Part shown: in pieces, positions 43,783-53,089 of the stretch | How the letters are laid out: each line of letters starts with the position of its first letter | How positions within the stretch are numbered: the first letter of the stretch is position 1 | Source of the DNA: Algoriphagus aestuariicola | GTDB taxonomy: Bacteria > Bacteroidota > Bacteroidia > Cytophagales > Cyclobacteriaceae | Length of the DNA stretch: 64,000 nt | Direction: 5' to 3' | Assembly: GCF_017254835.1 (NCBI RefSeq) | Contig: NZ_JAFKCW010000001.1 | Span: 868,001-932,000 of the forward strand | The notes under the pieces: generated by a model | The model's input: the letters and a program-made list of their open reading frames with translations, nothing else | What the model was told of the DNA's origin: nothing | Database searches by the model: none | Made by a program: the position numbers and the translations under genes

Positions 43783-44409
43783 GTGAAAAAAGGATTAAAA
43801 TTCTTAGGAGTACTTGCATTTGCCTCTGTGCTTTTCTATTCATGTGACCAAAAAACCGCTACGACTACCGAATCAGCTTCTTCCGGTGAAGGAATGGCTG
43901 CAGAGGATATGAAAGTGGCTTTCGTATATACAGATTCTGTGATCAATAAGTATGATTACTTCAAGAAGATGTCCGAAGAGATCACGTCCAAGGGAAAGAG
44001 ATTTGATTCTGATCTCCAGTCCAGAGCAAGAGGATTTGAGCAGGAAGTGGCCACATTCCAGCAAACTGGCGGAAACATGACGCCAAACCAGGCCAGAGCC
44101 AAGCAGGATGAACTGATGCAGAAGGAACAAAACCTCATGACCTACAGAAACAACCTGATGCAGGAATTGTCTGCGGACGAGGCGAAACTGATGAATGACG
44201 TATACGAACAGGTTCAGGTGTATATTAAGGACTACGCCAAAGAAAACAATATCGATATCATCCTTAGCTACACTCGCGGTGGTGCCATGTGGTATGCTAC
44301 GGAGGCCATCGACGTGACTGCGTCTGTCGTTGATGGTTTGAACAAGAAATATGCTGCAAATCCAGCCGGAGCTGCTCCAGCTGCTGCGGATTCTACCGCA
44401 AAAAAATAA
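43783..44409 (+). CDS. OmpH/Skp-like periplasmic chaperone-type lipoprotein
   Basis: The 208-residue form from GTG 43783 begins with a lipoprotein signal (GVLAFASVLFYSC, Cys21). The rest is an OmpH/Skp-type domain: VAFVYTDSVINKYDYFKKMSEEI, a long coiled-coil region (about 65-150) and the closing IDIILSYTRGGAMWYATEAIDVT segment. Skp proteins carry unfolded outer-membrane proteins across the periplasm; lipoprotein variants are usual in Bacteroidota. A strong terminator follows. A TTG at 43753 would add ten residues ahead of the signal and overlap the -7 element. Confidence 0.83.
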   Translation: MKKGLKFLGVLAFASVLFYSCDQKTATTTESASSGEGMAAEDMKVAFVYTDSVINKYDYFKKMSEEITSKGKRFDSDLQSRARGFEQEVATFQQTGGNMTPNQARAKQDELMQKEQNLMTYRNNLMQELSADEAKLMNDVYEQVQVYIKDYAKENNIDIILSYTRGGAMWYATEAIDVTASVVDGLNKKYAANPAGAAPAAADSTAKK

Positions 44410-44432
44410 CGTCGACCTGCAGTCGATACCTG

Positions 44433-44459
44433 AAACCCGGATTTAGTCCGGGTTTTTTT
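44433..44459 (+). terminator. Terminator after the OmpH-like gene
   Basis: AAACCCGG and CCGGGTTT form an 8-bp stem with a 7-base loop followed by a T-run. Confidence 0.88.
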
Positions 44460-44508
44460 GTGGGTAAAAATTGGGTATTTTTGCGGCACTATCGAAAACC
44501 CGAACGAA

Positions 44509-45480
44509 ATGAAAATCACGGAATTTTTAAAACACAACTACCGACACTTCAATGCCGCCGCCTTGATTGACGCCGCTGAAGGGTACAAGACTCACCTGGA
44601 CCAAGGAGGAAAGATGATGGTAACCCTCGCTGGGGCTATGTCTACCGCCGAACTGGGCATTTCCCTTGCAGAAATGATCCGCCAGGACAAAGTGCAGATC
44701 ATATCCTGTACTGGCGCCAACTTGGAGGAAGATGTGTTTAATCTCGTGGCCCACGATTATTACGAACGAGTTCCCAATTACCGCGAGCTTACCCCGGCCC
44801 AAGAGCAAGAGCTCTTGGAACGTCATATGAACCGGGTCACCGACACCTGCATTCCAGAGATGGAGGCGATGCGCCGTATTGAAAACGTAATATTGGAGGA
44901 GTGGATGAAAGCCGACAAGGCAAATGAAGCCTATTTCCCCCACGAGTTCTTCTACAAAATCCTTTTGTCCGGCAAGCTCGAAGAGTCCTACCAAATCGAT
45001 CCCAAAAACAGCTGGCTGCTGGAGGCGGCCAAGAAAAACTTGCCGATAATCGTTCCTGGATGGGAAGATTCCACCCTTGGTAATATGTTTGCCGGCCATG
45101 TGATCTCCGGAGACGTGAAGAAAGTGCACACCGTCCGTACCGGTATTGAGTACATGATGTTTTTGGCTGAGTGGTATACGGCAAATGCTTCCGAAGAAAG
45201 TACAGTCGGATTTTTCCAAATTGGCGGGGGAATTGCAGGAGATTTCCCAATCTGTGTGGTACCGATGTTGCACCAGGATCTGCAGCGCACCAATGTGCCT
45301 CTTTGGGGCTACTTCTGCCAAATCTCCGATTCTACAACTTCTTATGGTTCGTATTCAGGAGCAGTTCCCAATGAAAAAATCACTTGGGGCAAGCTTGGCC
45401 AAGATACACCAAAGTATATTGTCGAATCTGATGCAACCATCGTGGCGCCACTGATTTTCGCCATTGTGTTGGATCAATAA
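44509..45480 (+). CDS. Deoxyhypusine-synthase-like protein lacking the catalytic lysine
   Basis: The 323-residue protein aligns by motif with deoxyhypusine synthase: AGAMSTAELG, SCTGANLEEDVFNLVAHDYY (66-85), VPGWEDSTLGNM (182-193), and the C-terminal WGKLGQDTPKYIVESDATIVAPLIFA. In eukaryotic DHS the Schiff-base-forming lysine sits in GGGxxKHH; here the equivalent stretch is GGGIAGDF (239-246), with Gly in place of Lys. Bacteria lack the eIF5A substrate. The reaction is therefore unknown; a spermidine- or NAD-binding role is plausible but not shown. Two bases separate its stop from the PD40-OmpA gene. A TATTTTTG -7 element is at 44476-44483. Confidence 0.88.
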   Translation: MKITEFLKHNYRHFNAAALIDAAEGYKTHLDQGGKMMVTLAGAMSTAELGISLAEMIRQDKVQIISCTGANLEEDVFNLVAHDYYERVPNYRELTPAQEQELLERHMNRVTDTCIPEMEAMRRIENVILEEWMKADKANEAYFPHEFFYKILLSGKLEESYQIDPKNSWLLEAAKKNLPIIVPGWEDSTLGNMFAGHVISGDVKKVHTVRTGIEYMMFLAEWYTANASEESTVGFFQIGGGIAGDFPICVVPMLHQDLQRTNVPLWGYFCQISDSTTSYGSYSGAVPNEKITWGKLGQDTPKYIVESDATIVAPLIFAIVLDQ

Positions 45481-45482
45481 GC

Positions 45483-47138
45483 ATGAAAAATTCAAACCCA
45501 CATATTCTGAAAGCAAGCGGCTTAGTACTGCTTGCTTTTTGTTTTTTCCTCACGTCCAAAGCTCAGGAGCTCCGCTCGCTTTCCGGCGCCAACAGCCCAA
45601 ACGATGACACCAACCCAGTTTGGATTGGAAACAACACACTGCTGTTTACGCGGGCCTTCCATCCCTTGAACCTTGGCGGCGCGACTGACCCAGGAGATAT
45701 CTGGGAAACACGCAAAAGTGAATCAGGCGAATGGGGGCAAGCGACCCATCGCGCGGACTTGAGCTCCGTAGGCTACGATCTCGCATTGGGCTTGGAGGAT
45801 GTATTGACGCTCTTGGTTTTGAGAAAAGAAGGGAGCGAATTTTCCATCCACCAGTTTTCTAAATTTGGGCAGGAGTGGAATTACTTGCGAAAAGTAAATT
45901 TCCCGGATTTGAATTTATTTGAGGGTCTTGTTACCGGAAGGGTGGCAGAAGGAGGCAAGCAAATCTTTCTCGCAGGCAAGCGAAAAGGAGGTCTTGGTAA
46001 CGAGGATATTTATGTTTCGGAGAAAAAGGCGCCAGCCGATTGGACAGAACTGAAAAATCTTGGCCCGGCGATCAATGGCTTTGGTCAGGAGACAGGCCCA
46101 TATTTTGATCCAAAGACAAATCAGCTGTACTTTTCCTCCAACTCCTATCCTGGGGCAAACGGCAAGGATGTCCTGATTGCGAAAAAGTTGGGGGAATCTT
46201 GGGGAAGCTGGAGCAAACCCGAAAAGTGGGAGCAGATCAGCTCCAATGGCTCAGAGGCGTCGATCACTTTTCTCAGTGCCGATGAGATTGTCTGGACCAG
46301 CACCCAAAACAGCGACGGGTTTGCCGACTTGATGACGTTCGCAACACCCGTGCCATTGGTGGTCCCTACGGAATTTGTGGCGCCGGTTATTTCGGATACT
46401 AAGCCAGAACGAGTAAGTACGCTTTCAAGGCAGATTTCGCAAGCCAAGGAGACAAATAAGCCTGAAACTCGAGCCATTCCGCTTTCGGATACCACTGAAG
46501 TTTATCTTCCCGTTTCTCCAATTACGCCTGTGGAAAAAGCCGCTGAGATAGTCGAGCAGCCCATTTCTTGGCTTGTTATAGACGGTAAAAACAAGTTGGA
46601 ATTGCCTTATGTTCTTTCATTTATCAGAGGTTCGGAGATTGTTGATTATCGGGGTGATCAAATGGTTTCGGATTTGAGGAAGCAGGGCATCACTGTGGTA
46701 AAAGTTTCGTCACAAGGATATTTTCCAAAGCAGATTTTGGTGGAAAATCTTGGCTATCGAGACAAGACGGTAGTCTTGATGACCAAAGCCGAGCCGGGGA
46801 GTTCAGTCCTTTTGGAAAACGTGAACTTCAAACGGGGTACTGCGGAACTTGAGGGCGAAGACACCGAGGCAAGTCTTGATGATCTGGCGGATTTTCTCAG
46901 GGAAAATCCAAGGATAGTTATCAGAATCAACGGGCACACGGACAACGCCGGCGATCCCGGACTAAACAAGCAACTTTCGCTTGAGCGAGCCGGGAGTGTC
47001 AGAGACTTTTTGGTTAGTAAAGGGGTCAGTTTCGAAAATCTCAGGATATCAGGTTGGGGTGGTACACGCCCTATAGCATCCAATGCGACCGAGGCAGGCA
47101 GAGCAAAAAACAGGAGAGTCGAGTTGGCAGTGGAATAA
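45483..47138 (+). CDS. PD40-repeat OmpA-family envelope protein
   Basis: The 551-residue protein has a signal peptide (to about residue 27, SKAQ), a series of PD40/WD40-like blades (residues 40-290, including QLYFSSNSYPGANGKDVLI and EIVWTSTQNSDGFADLM), a linker of about 90 residues, and a C-terminal OmpA domain (about 440-551: VNFKRGTAELEGEDTEASLDDL, INGHTDNAGDPGLNKQLSLERA, GWGGTRPIASN, NRRVELAV). The OmpA domain binds peptidoglycan, so it is likely in the periplasm or outer membrane. Start is two bases after the DHS-like stop, implying coupled translation. Confidence 0.87.
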   Translation: MKNSNPHILKASGLVLLAFCFFLTSKAQELRSLSGANSPNDDTNPVWIGNNTLLFTRAFHPLNLGGATDPGDIWETRKSESGEWGQATHRADLSSVGYDLALGLEDVLTLLVLRKEGSEFSIHQFSKFGQEWNYLRKVNFPDLNLFEGLVTGRVAEGGKQIFLAGKRKGGLGNEDIYVSEKKAPADWTELKNLGPAINGFGQETGPYFDPKTNQLYFSSNSYPGANGKDVLIAKKLGESWGSWSKPEKWEQISSNGSEASITFLSADEIVWTSTQNSDGFADLMTFATPVPLVVPTEFVAPVISDTKPERVSTLSRQISQAKETNKPETRAIPLSDTTEVYLPVSPITPVEKAAEIVEQPISWLVIDGKNKLELPYVLSFIRGSEIVDYRGDQMVSDLRKQGITVVKVSSQGYFPKQILVENLGYRDKTVVLMTKAEPGSSVLLENVNFKRGTAELEGEDTEASLDDLADFLRENPRIVIRINGHTDNAGDPGLNKQLSLERAGSVRDFLVSKGVSFENLRISGWGGTRPIASNATEAGRAKNRRVELAVE

Positions 47139-47142
47139 ACAG

Positions 47143-47173
47143 AAAGGGCTTTCGGAGATTCCGAAAGCCCTTT
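47143..47173. terminator. Bidirectional terminator
   Basis: AAAGGGCTTTCGG and CCGAAAGCCCTTT form a perfect 13-bp stem with an AGATT loop, with A- and T-runs outside. It serves the OmpA gene and the convergent Gfo/Idh gene. Confidence 0.9.
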
Positions 47174-47199
47174 TTACTTTTTTGGTCTTTATCTAACAG

Positions 47200-48660
47200 T
47201 TAGAGCGAGTAGTCTCCTCGATAGTTGCGTTTTACAAATTGATTTGCCGGGTCGAAGTTGGTGATTTTCATGTTTGTGCCATCCCACAGTAGTTTGATGC
47301 CTCTCCCAGGGTAGTCAAATTGATTGTTTCCTCCCTCTCTTGGCACTCTATAATCGTAGCTTCTGATCGCCAGATTGCCCATCAACACAGACTCCGTCAG
47401 AGGGCCCGCCACCGAGAATGGTGAACTGAGTCTCTTATATTCTTCTGAGCCATAGCCTCCGATGCAAGCCTCTACCCAGTTGTTATAATGGCCACGGTCT
47501 CCACCCGGTACTCTGTACTCAGTTTGTGGCACGCTGACTTCGTCGGTTCTTTTGGTTGGCAGAAGTTTGGGATTTGCTCCATAAGTAGAACACATCATTT
47601 TGCCTTTGGTCCCCTCGATGATCACACCGTTTCCTCCGTCGCCCATCATTTCGTTGGGCTCGAGCTCTTCTGGGCGTGTCGGCTGTATTCCTCCATCCAT
47701 CCAGTGAAACTCAAGGTCTGATTTTCCTGGTCGGTCAAATCGCAGGGTAATGTGAGAGGAAGGAGGGCAACTTTCTGGGAAATATCCTCTGCTAAACTCG
47801 CCCACGTACACCGATCCTACGGAGCATTCCGCTGATTTGGGATAGCCTAGGCCGAGCACCCGGAATGGTGGCTCCATGATGTGGCATGCCATATCCCCCA
47901 AAGCTCCCGTGCCGTAGTCCCACCAGCCCCTCCAGTTGAAGGGGACAAGATTTCCGACGTAGTCCTTGTACGGAGCCGTGCCCAGCCATAAATCCCAGTC
48001 AAGATCGGCCGGAGGTGCTATTGGCGTTTTTGGCCATTCGATCCCTTGGGGCCAGACGGGGCGGTTAGTCCAAGAATATACTTTGGTAGCTTCACCGATG
48101 ACCCCTGCATTGTACCATTCCACCATTTGTCTTACGCCGTCGCCGGAAGAGCCCTGGTTACCCATCTGGGTGACAACTTTATATTTGTCGGCGGCCTCGG
48201 TAAGCATTCTAGCCTCATAGATGTCATGAGACATCGGTTTTTGGACGTAGACATGCTTTCCCATCTTCATAGCCATCATGGCTTGCACCGCGTGCATATG
48301 ATCAGGGGTAGAAACCGAAACGGCATCAATGTTTTTCTCCTCTTTTTCGAGCATTACTCGGTAGTCCTTGTAGTAGGCAGCCTTGGGATGGGCATCGCGG
48401 CTTTGCTTGGCTCGTGTGTCATCCACGTCGCAGAGTGCGATCATATCGACTTTGCCGGAACTGAAAATGCCCCGTACATCACCACCGCCCATGCCGCCAA
48501 CGCCAATGCTGGCCACCCTTAGTCGGTCACTTGGTGCTACATAGCCCGGACCACCCAGGACATGCCTTGGGACGATCGCAATACCAGCCAAAGCCAAAGC
48601 TGAGCCCTTGATGAAACTTCTTCTTGAGGATTGCTCTAGATTGGAATTTTTATTTTCCAT
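47200..48660 (-). CDS. Tat-exported Gfo/Idh/MocA-family oxidoreductase
   Basis: The 486-residue protein has a Tat signal (SSRRSFIK at 11-18, then a hydrophobic stretch ALALAGIAIVP). The Rossmann GGM/GGG region (VGGMGGGDVRGIFSSGKVDMIALCDVD, about 52-78), EKKNIDAVSVSTPDHMHA and YVQKPMSHDIYEAR (EKP-type motif, KPMS) mark the Gfo/Idh/MocA family. NAD(P)-dependent sugar oxidation is usual, yet export by Tat means the cofactor is bound before export. It lies opposite GH20 and might act in extracellular carbohydrate processing. Confidence 0.87.
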   Translation of the reverse strand: MENKNSNLEQSSRRSFIKGSALALAGIAIVPRHVLGGPGYVAPSDRLRVASIGVGGMGGGDVRGIFSSGKVDMIALCDVDDTRAKQSRDAHPKAAYYKDYRVMLEKEEKNIDAVSVSTPDHMHAVQAMMAMKMGKHVYVQKPMSHDIYEARMLTEAADKYKVVTQMGNQGSSGDGVRQMVEWYNAGVIGEATKVYSWTNRPVWPQGIEWPKTPIAPPADLDWDLWLGTAPYKDYVGNLVPFNWRGWWDYGTGALGDMACHIMEPPFRVLGLGYPKSAECSVGSVYVGEFSRGYFPESCPPSSHITLRFDRPGKSDLEFHWMDGGIQPTRPEELEPNEMMGDGGNGVIIEGTKGKMMCSTYGANPKLLPTKRTDEVSVPQTEYRVPGGDRGHYNNWVEACIGGYGSEEYKRLSSPFSVAGPLTESVLMGNLAIRSYDYRVPREGGNNQFDYPGRGIKLLWDGTNMKITNFDPANQFVKRNYRGDYSL

Positions 48661-48892
48661 GGTTATTTCAGGTTTTTAAACTAATCAGGTTGAAATTATC
48701 AAAAGGATGGAAATAATATACCCTCTAGTCCAAAAATTGATGGTTCAGCTTCACCTTCATCTCGCCGATATTGGACTTTGACCAAAGGATATTTAATCTC
48801 TGAATTTGATCGGGCCTAATATCAAAATTTATTTGATTTGTGGAAAATAGATTATTGAAAATTTCAATTAAGTTTATCGAAAATCACGTAAA

Positions 48893-50485
48893 ATGAAAAA
48901 AACAATCTGGACCCTTTTGCTTGCAGGCACATTTGCGGCAAGTGCTTGCAAGGAATCACCCTCACTTTCTGACTCAGCGATCATCCCTCTCCCGCAGGAG
49001 ATCAACAATGCATCAGGAAGCTTCAATCTGACTCCGGAGACAGGGATCAAAGTTGTTGGAGCTGGGGTCAATTTGACTGAAATAGGAGAATATCTCGCAG
49101 AAAAACTTCGTCCGGCTACATCCTTTGATGTGCCAGTGTCAAATGAGGCGGGCCAAATTGTTTTGGAACTTGCCGATGGTGACGCTTCAGAGGCCTATGA
49201 GATCCGAATTTCGGAGGAGGAAGTGAAGATCACTTCTTCGGGTGAAGCTGGCTTGTTTTACGGAGTCCAGACTTTTTTACAGCTTTTGCCAAGGGAAATT
49301 GCGCATGCATCTGCACAATCTGTCGATTGGGCGGTCCCTGCGGGAACGATCAAAGACAAACCGACTTTTGGGTATCGTGGATCGATGCTGGATGTCGCCC
49401 GGCATTTCATGCCCGTCGAAGACGTCAAGTACTACATAGATCAGATGGCAGTCTATAAACTGAACTACCTCCATCTTCACTTAACTGATGACCAAGGATG
49501 GAGAATCGAGATCAAGTCTTGGCCAAAATTGACCGAGATCGGCGGCAGTACTGAAGTCGGCGGAGGAGAGGGCGGTTATTACACCCAAGAAGAATACAAG
49601 GAAATCGTTGCCTACGCGGCCGAACAATTCATCACTATCGTCCCTGAGGTGGATATGCCGGGCCATACCAACGCTGTTTTGGCTTCCTATGGCGAGTTGA
49701 ACCCCGGAGTAAATTTGCCGGACGGTGACCTTACTACCGTAACCAAGGCTCCCTTGGAATACGAGATGCAGCTCAAAGTTCCCCAAGCGTCCGAGCTTTA
49801 CACGGGTATTGAGGTGGGTTGGAGTACATTTAACACAGATTTTGAACTGACCTATGCCTTTGTGGACAGCGTGGTAAGGGAGATTTCAGAAATTACTCCG
49901 GGCCCGTATTTCCACATCGGCGGAGATGAATCCCATGTGACCGAAAAGGACGATTACGTCTATTTTGTAGAGCGTGTCCAAGACATTGTTTCCAAATATG
50001 GAAAGACCAGCATAGGCTGGGATGAAGTGGCGACTGCCAAGCTGCTTCCCGGCAACGTAGCCCAATTCTGGGCAAAGGAGGAAAACGCCAAGCTCGCTAA
50101 AGACCAGGGCAACCAGATACTGATCTCGCCTGCAAAGAAAGCTTATCTGGATATGCAATATGACAGTACCAGCAGAATAGGCCTCCATTGGGCAGCATAC
50201 ATAGAGTTGGATTCAGCCTACATCTGGGAACCTACAGAATATACGTCAGGAATTACCAAGGAGAATATCCTAGGCGTGGAGGCTCCACTTTGGACCGAGA
50301 CCGTGGCCAACCGAGTAGACCTTGACTATCTCGTGTTTCCCCGACTTACGGCAATCGCAGAAGTGGCTTGGACCAAAAAGGAAAGGAGAAGTTGGGAAAG
50401 CTACAGCAGGAGGGTTTCCGCGCATGGAAAAAGATGGGACATCCAAGGTGTCGGTTTTTATAGGTCGCCAAAAGTAAACTGGTAA
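48893..50485 (+). CDS. GH20 beta-N-acetylhexosaminidase, lipoprotein
   Basis: The 530-residue protein has a lipoprotein signal (AGTFAASAC, Cys19). An N-terminal GH20b-like domain (to about 155) precedes the catalytic GH20 barrel: RGSMLDVARHFMP (162-174), HLHLTDDQGWRIEI (195-208), PEVDMPGHT (251-259) and the catalytic Asp345-Glu346 pair in GGDESH. It removes terminal GlcNAc/GalNAc from chitin oligomers, glycans or peptidoglycan fragments at the cell surface or periplasm. A terminator follows. Confidence 0.93.
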   Translation: MKKTIWTLLLAGTFAASACKESPSLSDSAIIPLPQEINNASGSFNLTPETGIKVVGAGVNLTEIGEYLAEKLRPATSFDVPVSNEAGQIVLELADGDASEAYEIRISEEEVKITSSGEAGLFYGVQTFLQLLPREIAHASAQSVDWAVPAGTIKDKPTFGYRGSMLDVARHFMPVEDVKYYIDQMAVYKLNYLHLHLTDDQGWRIEIKSWPKLTEIGGSTEVGGGEGGYYTQEEYKEIVAYAAEQFITIVPEVDMPGHTNAVLASYGELNPGVNLPDGDLTTVTKAPLEYEMQLKVPQASELYTGIEVGWSTFNTDFELTYAFVDSVVREISEITPGPYFHIGGDESHVTEKDDYVYFVERVQDIVSKYGKTSIGWDEVATAKLLPGNVAQFWAKEENAKLAKDQGNQILISPAKKAYLDMQYDSTSRIGLHWAAYIELDSAYIWEPTEYTSGITKENILGVEAPLWTETVANRVDLDYLVFPRLTAIAEVAWTKKERRSWESYSRRVSAHGKRWDIQGVGFYRSPKVNW

Positions 50486-50504
50486 AAATCAGTTGGAAAG
50501 ACAG

Positions 50505-50536
50505 CCCGGAGCCCAATCAGGTTCCGGGATTTTTTT
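50505..50536 (+). terminator. Terminator after the GH20 gene
   Basis: CCCGGAGCC and GGTTCCGGG form a 9-bp stem with one G-T pair and a 6-base loop, followed by a T-run. Confidence 0.85.
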
Positions 50537-50630
50537 GCCCGATGACATTAATTTTTGATTTTGGGGAAATTGGGCCTATTATCGAATACTAATCAGAGAG
50601 CGATCTTTTCATAGGAATACATAAAAATCA

Positions 50631-51983
50631 ATGGGAGACATCATCATAGAGTTTAGCAATTGGATCTGGGGACCGCCGATTTTGGTCTTGCTGTTGGGAG
50701 GTGGGCTTTACTTTTTGATCCATTCCGGTTTTGTCCCTTTTCTAAAAATGGGTCATGCGATCAAGCTTTTGACCGGGAAATACGACGATGATCTGGCTGA
50801 GGGTCAGATCTCCTCGGCCCAGGCGCTATCTTCGGCAATCGCTGCGACGGTGGGGTTGGGCAACATCTCCGGGGTCGCAATAGCGATCAATATGGGCGGC
50901 CCGGGAGCATTGTTTTGGATGTGGGTCGCTGCCTTTGTCGGAATGGCCACGAAATTCTACACCTGTACTTTAGCAATAATGTACCGTGGAAAAGACAGTG
51001 CAGGAGAGGTCCAGGGAGGTCCTATGTATTTCATCGAGGAAGGTATGGGTAAGAAGTGGAAGTTTCTTTCGGTCATCTTCTGTGTGGCTGGCGTCATTGG
51101 TCTGTTGGCTATTTTCCAGGCCAACCAATTGACTGCAGTGCTCCAGGCCGTATTGATCCAACCGGAAACTATGGAGGAGACCGTCCGAAACCGCTGGATA
51201 ATCGGATTTGGAATGATGGGTTTGACGGCGGTAGTAATCCTGGGCGGTATCCAGAGAATCGCGTCGGTCGCTTCCAAGATGGTTCCCTTCATGGTCGGAG
51301 TGTATATGGTGACCGTATTGATCATCGTATTTCAATACATTGGCCAAGTTCCAGACATGTTCAAATTGATCTTTGTCGATGCATTTACAGGCAATGCCGC
51401 ACTTGGTGGCGCGGTCGGTTCCGTGATCGTTATCGGGGCGCGGCGCGCGGCTTTTTCCAACGAGGCAGGAATCGGTACCGCACCCATGGTACATGGAGCT
51501 TCGAAGAACAGAGAACCGATCCGAGAGGGTTTGATTGCCATGCTCGGACCTTTTGTGGACACCATCGTGGTTTGCACACTGACAGCTTTGGTGATTTTGC
51601 TTACGGGTGTATGGCAAACCTCTGAAAATGATGGTGTTAGGCTGACGCTCGAAGCCTTTGAACTGGGTATTCCAGGATTTGGCAAATACCTTTTGATGCT
51701 CTCGGTGCTGGTATTTGCGCTGTCCACCATGTTTACCTATTCCTACTACGGGCACAAGTGTACCAATTACCTTTTTGGAGCCTCCAAGGCACACTACTAC
51801 AACTACTTCTATTTGGCCACGATTGTCGTTGGAGCTGTTGTGAGCCTCGAAGTCGTGGTTAGTCTGGTAGATGGAATGTATGCTATAATGGCATTTCCAA
51901 ATATGATTGCTGCTTTGTATTTGTCTCCGAAGGTCAGAGCTGCATCCAAGGACTATTTTGCCAGGATCAAAGCTGGAAAGTAA
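50631..51983 (+). CDS. AGCS-family sodium:alanine/glycine symporter
   Basis: The 450-residue protein has about ten to eleven spans and the AGCS signature: IAATVGLGNISGVAIAINMGGPGALFWMW (about 71-99), GGPMYFIEEGMG, and RRAAFSNEAGIGTAPMVHGA (about 273-292). It imports alanine or glycine (possibly D-forms) with Na+. Its last TAA overlaps the next ATG (TAATG at 51981-51985), so it is co-expressed with glycerate kinase. Confidence 0.95.
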   Translation: MGDIIIEFSNWIWGPPILVLLLGGGLYFLIHSGFVPFLKMGHAIKLLTGKYDDDLAEGQISSAQALSSAIAATVGLGNISGVAIAINMGGPGALFWMWVAAFVGMATKFYTCTLAIMYRGKDSAGEVQGGPMYFIEEGMGKKWKFLSVIFCVAGVIGLLAIFQANQLTAVLQAVLIQPETMEETVRNRWIIGFGMMGLTAVVILGGIQRIASVASKMVPFMVGVYMVTVLIIVFQYIGQVPDMFKLIFVDAFTGNAALGGAVGSVIVIGARRAAFSNEAGIGTAPMVHGASKNREPIREGLIAMLGPFVDTIVVCTLTALVILLTGVWQTSENDGVRLTLEAFELGIPGFGKYLLMLSVLVFALSTMFTYSYYGHKCTNYLFGASKAHYYNYFYLATIVVGAVVSLEVVVSLVDGMYAIMAFPNMIAALYLSPKVRAASKDYFARIKAGK

Positions 51984-53089
51984 TGCAATACCTGATTGCT
52001 CCGAATGCATTCAAAGGGACAATCCCGGCATGGGAAGCAGCAAGGCTCATCGCCTCGAAAATTAAAAATATCCCTGAGGCGGAATATCTGATCCAGCCGA
52101 TTGCGGATGGGGGAGATGGGACTTGTGATTTACTGATAGAGTCCATGGGTTTGGAAAAAGTCCCGGTCAGAACGCTAAACGCGGTAGGACAATCTGTTTT
52201 GGGATATTTCGGTTGGGATCCAGACTCGAGGAAGGCATTTTTGGACATCTCGACGGCTTCAGGGATAGGTATCTTGGATAAATCCCAGCGCGATCCATTC
52301 CTTACCTCTACCTTTGGTACCGGCCTGGTGATACGAAAAGCCATCGAATATGGCGCTCAGGAAATAGTGCTTGGCTTGGGCGGAAGTGCGACCGTGGACA
52401 TGGGCTTAGGTATACTAGCGGCGCTCGGAGTAATTTTTCTGGATCAAAACGGGCGCGAACTGCCAATGTTTTCACCTGGATATATTGGCAAAATACACCA
52501 TATCCAACGCTCGCCCCAAATGCCAAAGGCCAGCTTTACTTTTCTTTGCGACGTCAGGAACACCTTCTTTGGACCAAATGGGGCGGTTTACGTTTTCGGT
52601 CCTCAAAAAGGTCTTTCACAAGATCAACTGCCTGTTTTCCAAGAAAGCTGCAGTCGGGTTTTCGAACTCCTATTGGATAAATCAAAAAGAGGTTGGATCG
52701 ACCAGGCCGGCTATGGCGCGGCGGGGGGAGTCGCTATGGGCCTGCAGTTCTTTTTCCCGTCAGTGATAAAGTTTGGTGCGGGCCATTTTTTTGAGCTTGT
52801 AAATCTGGAAGAGAAAGTGCGGTGGTCGGATTGGATCATCACTGGCGAGGGACAGTATGACACGCAAAGCGATCAGGGAAAAGCCAGTTTTGAGATATTA
52901 AGACGGGCAAAAGCCTATGGAAAAAAAGCCGCTTTGATTACCTCTGGCCAAGGAGGCAGGGACTCTGCCTTTGACTTGGTTTTAGAGCTCCCCGACCTGG
53001 ATTTCAAGGATCCAAGATTTCGCGAAATGGCGAGGGAGAACCTCCTTAAATCGCTTGATGAGGCAATAGTGCAGAGAAGGCTTCCTTAA
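51983..53089 (+). CDS. Glycerate 2-kinase (GlxK/GarK family)
   Basis: The 368-residue protein starts QYLIAPNAFKGTIPAWEAA, has IADGGDGTCDLL (45-56), and GLGGSATVDMGLGILAALG near 130-150, all features of the type I glycerate kinase family, which phosphorylates D-glycerate to 2-phosphoglycerate. Its ATG overlaps the AGCS stop codon. The four last bases overlap the convergent DUF6526-like gene. Glycerate could arise from serine or glycolate/glyoxylate metabolism, but no such enzymes lie nearby. Confidence 0.92.
   Translation: MQYLIAPNAFKGTIPAWEAARLIASKIKNIPEAEYLIQPIADGGDGTCDLLIESMGLEKVPVRTLNAVGQSVLGYFGWDPDSRKAFLDISTASGIGILDKSQRDPFLTSTFGTGLVIRKAIEYGAQEIVLGLGGSATVDMGLGILAALGVIFLDQNGRELPMFSPGYIGKIHHIQRSPQMPKASFTFLCDVRNTFFGPNGAVYVFGPQKGLSQDQLPVFQESCSRVFELLLDKSKRGWIDQAGYGAAGGVAMGLQFFFPSVIKFGAGHFFELVNLEEKVRWSDWIITGEGQYDTQSDQGKASFEILRRAKAYGKKAALITSGQGGRDSAFDLVLELPDLDFKDPRFREMARENLLKSLDEAIVQRRLP

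Noticed and set aside
44527-45321. 264-codon frame antisense to the deoxyhypusine-synthase-like gene
   Set aside because: The sense strand carries clear DHS motifs; the antisense product has none and no start context.
50970-52010. 346-codon open frame antisense to the sodium:alanine symporter
   Set aside because: It reads the complement of a highly conserved transporter gene and its sequence is rich in His/Gln/Ser with no domain, as expected for a shadow frame.
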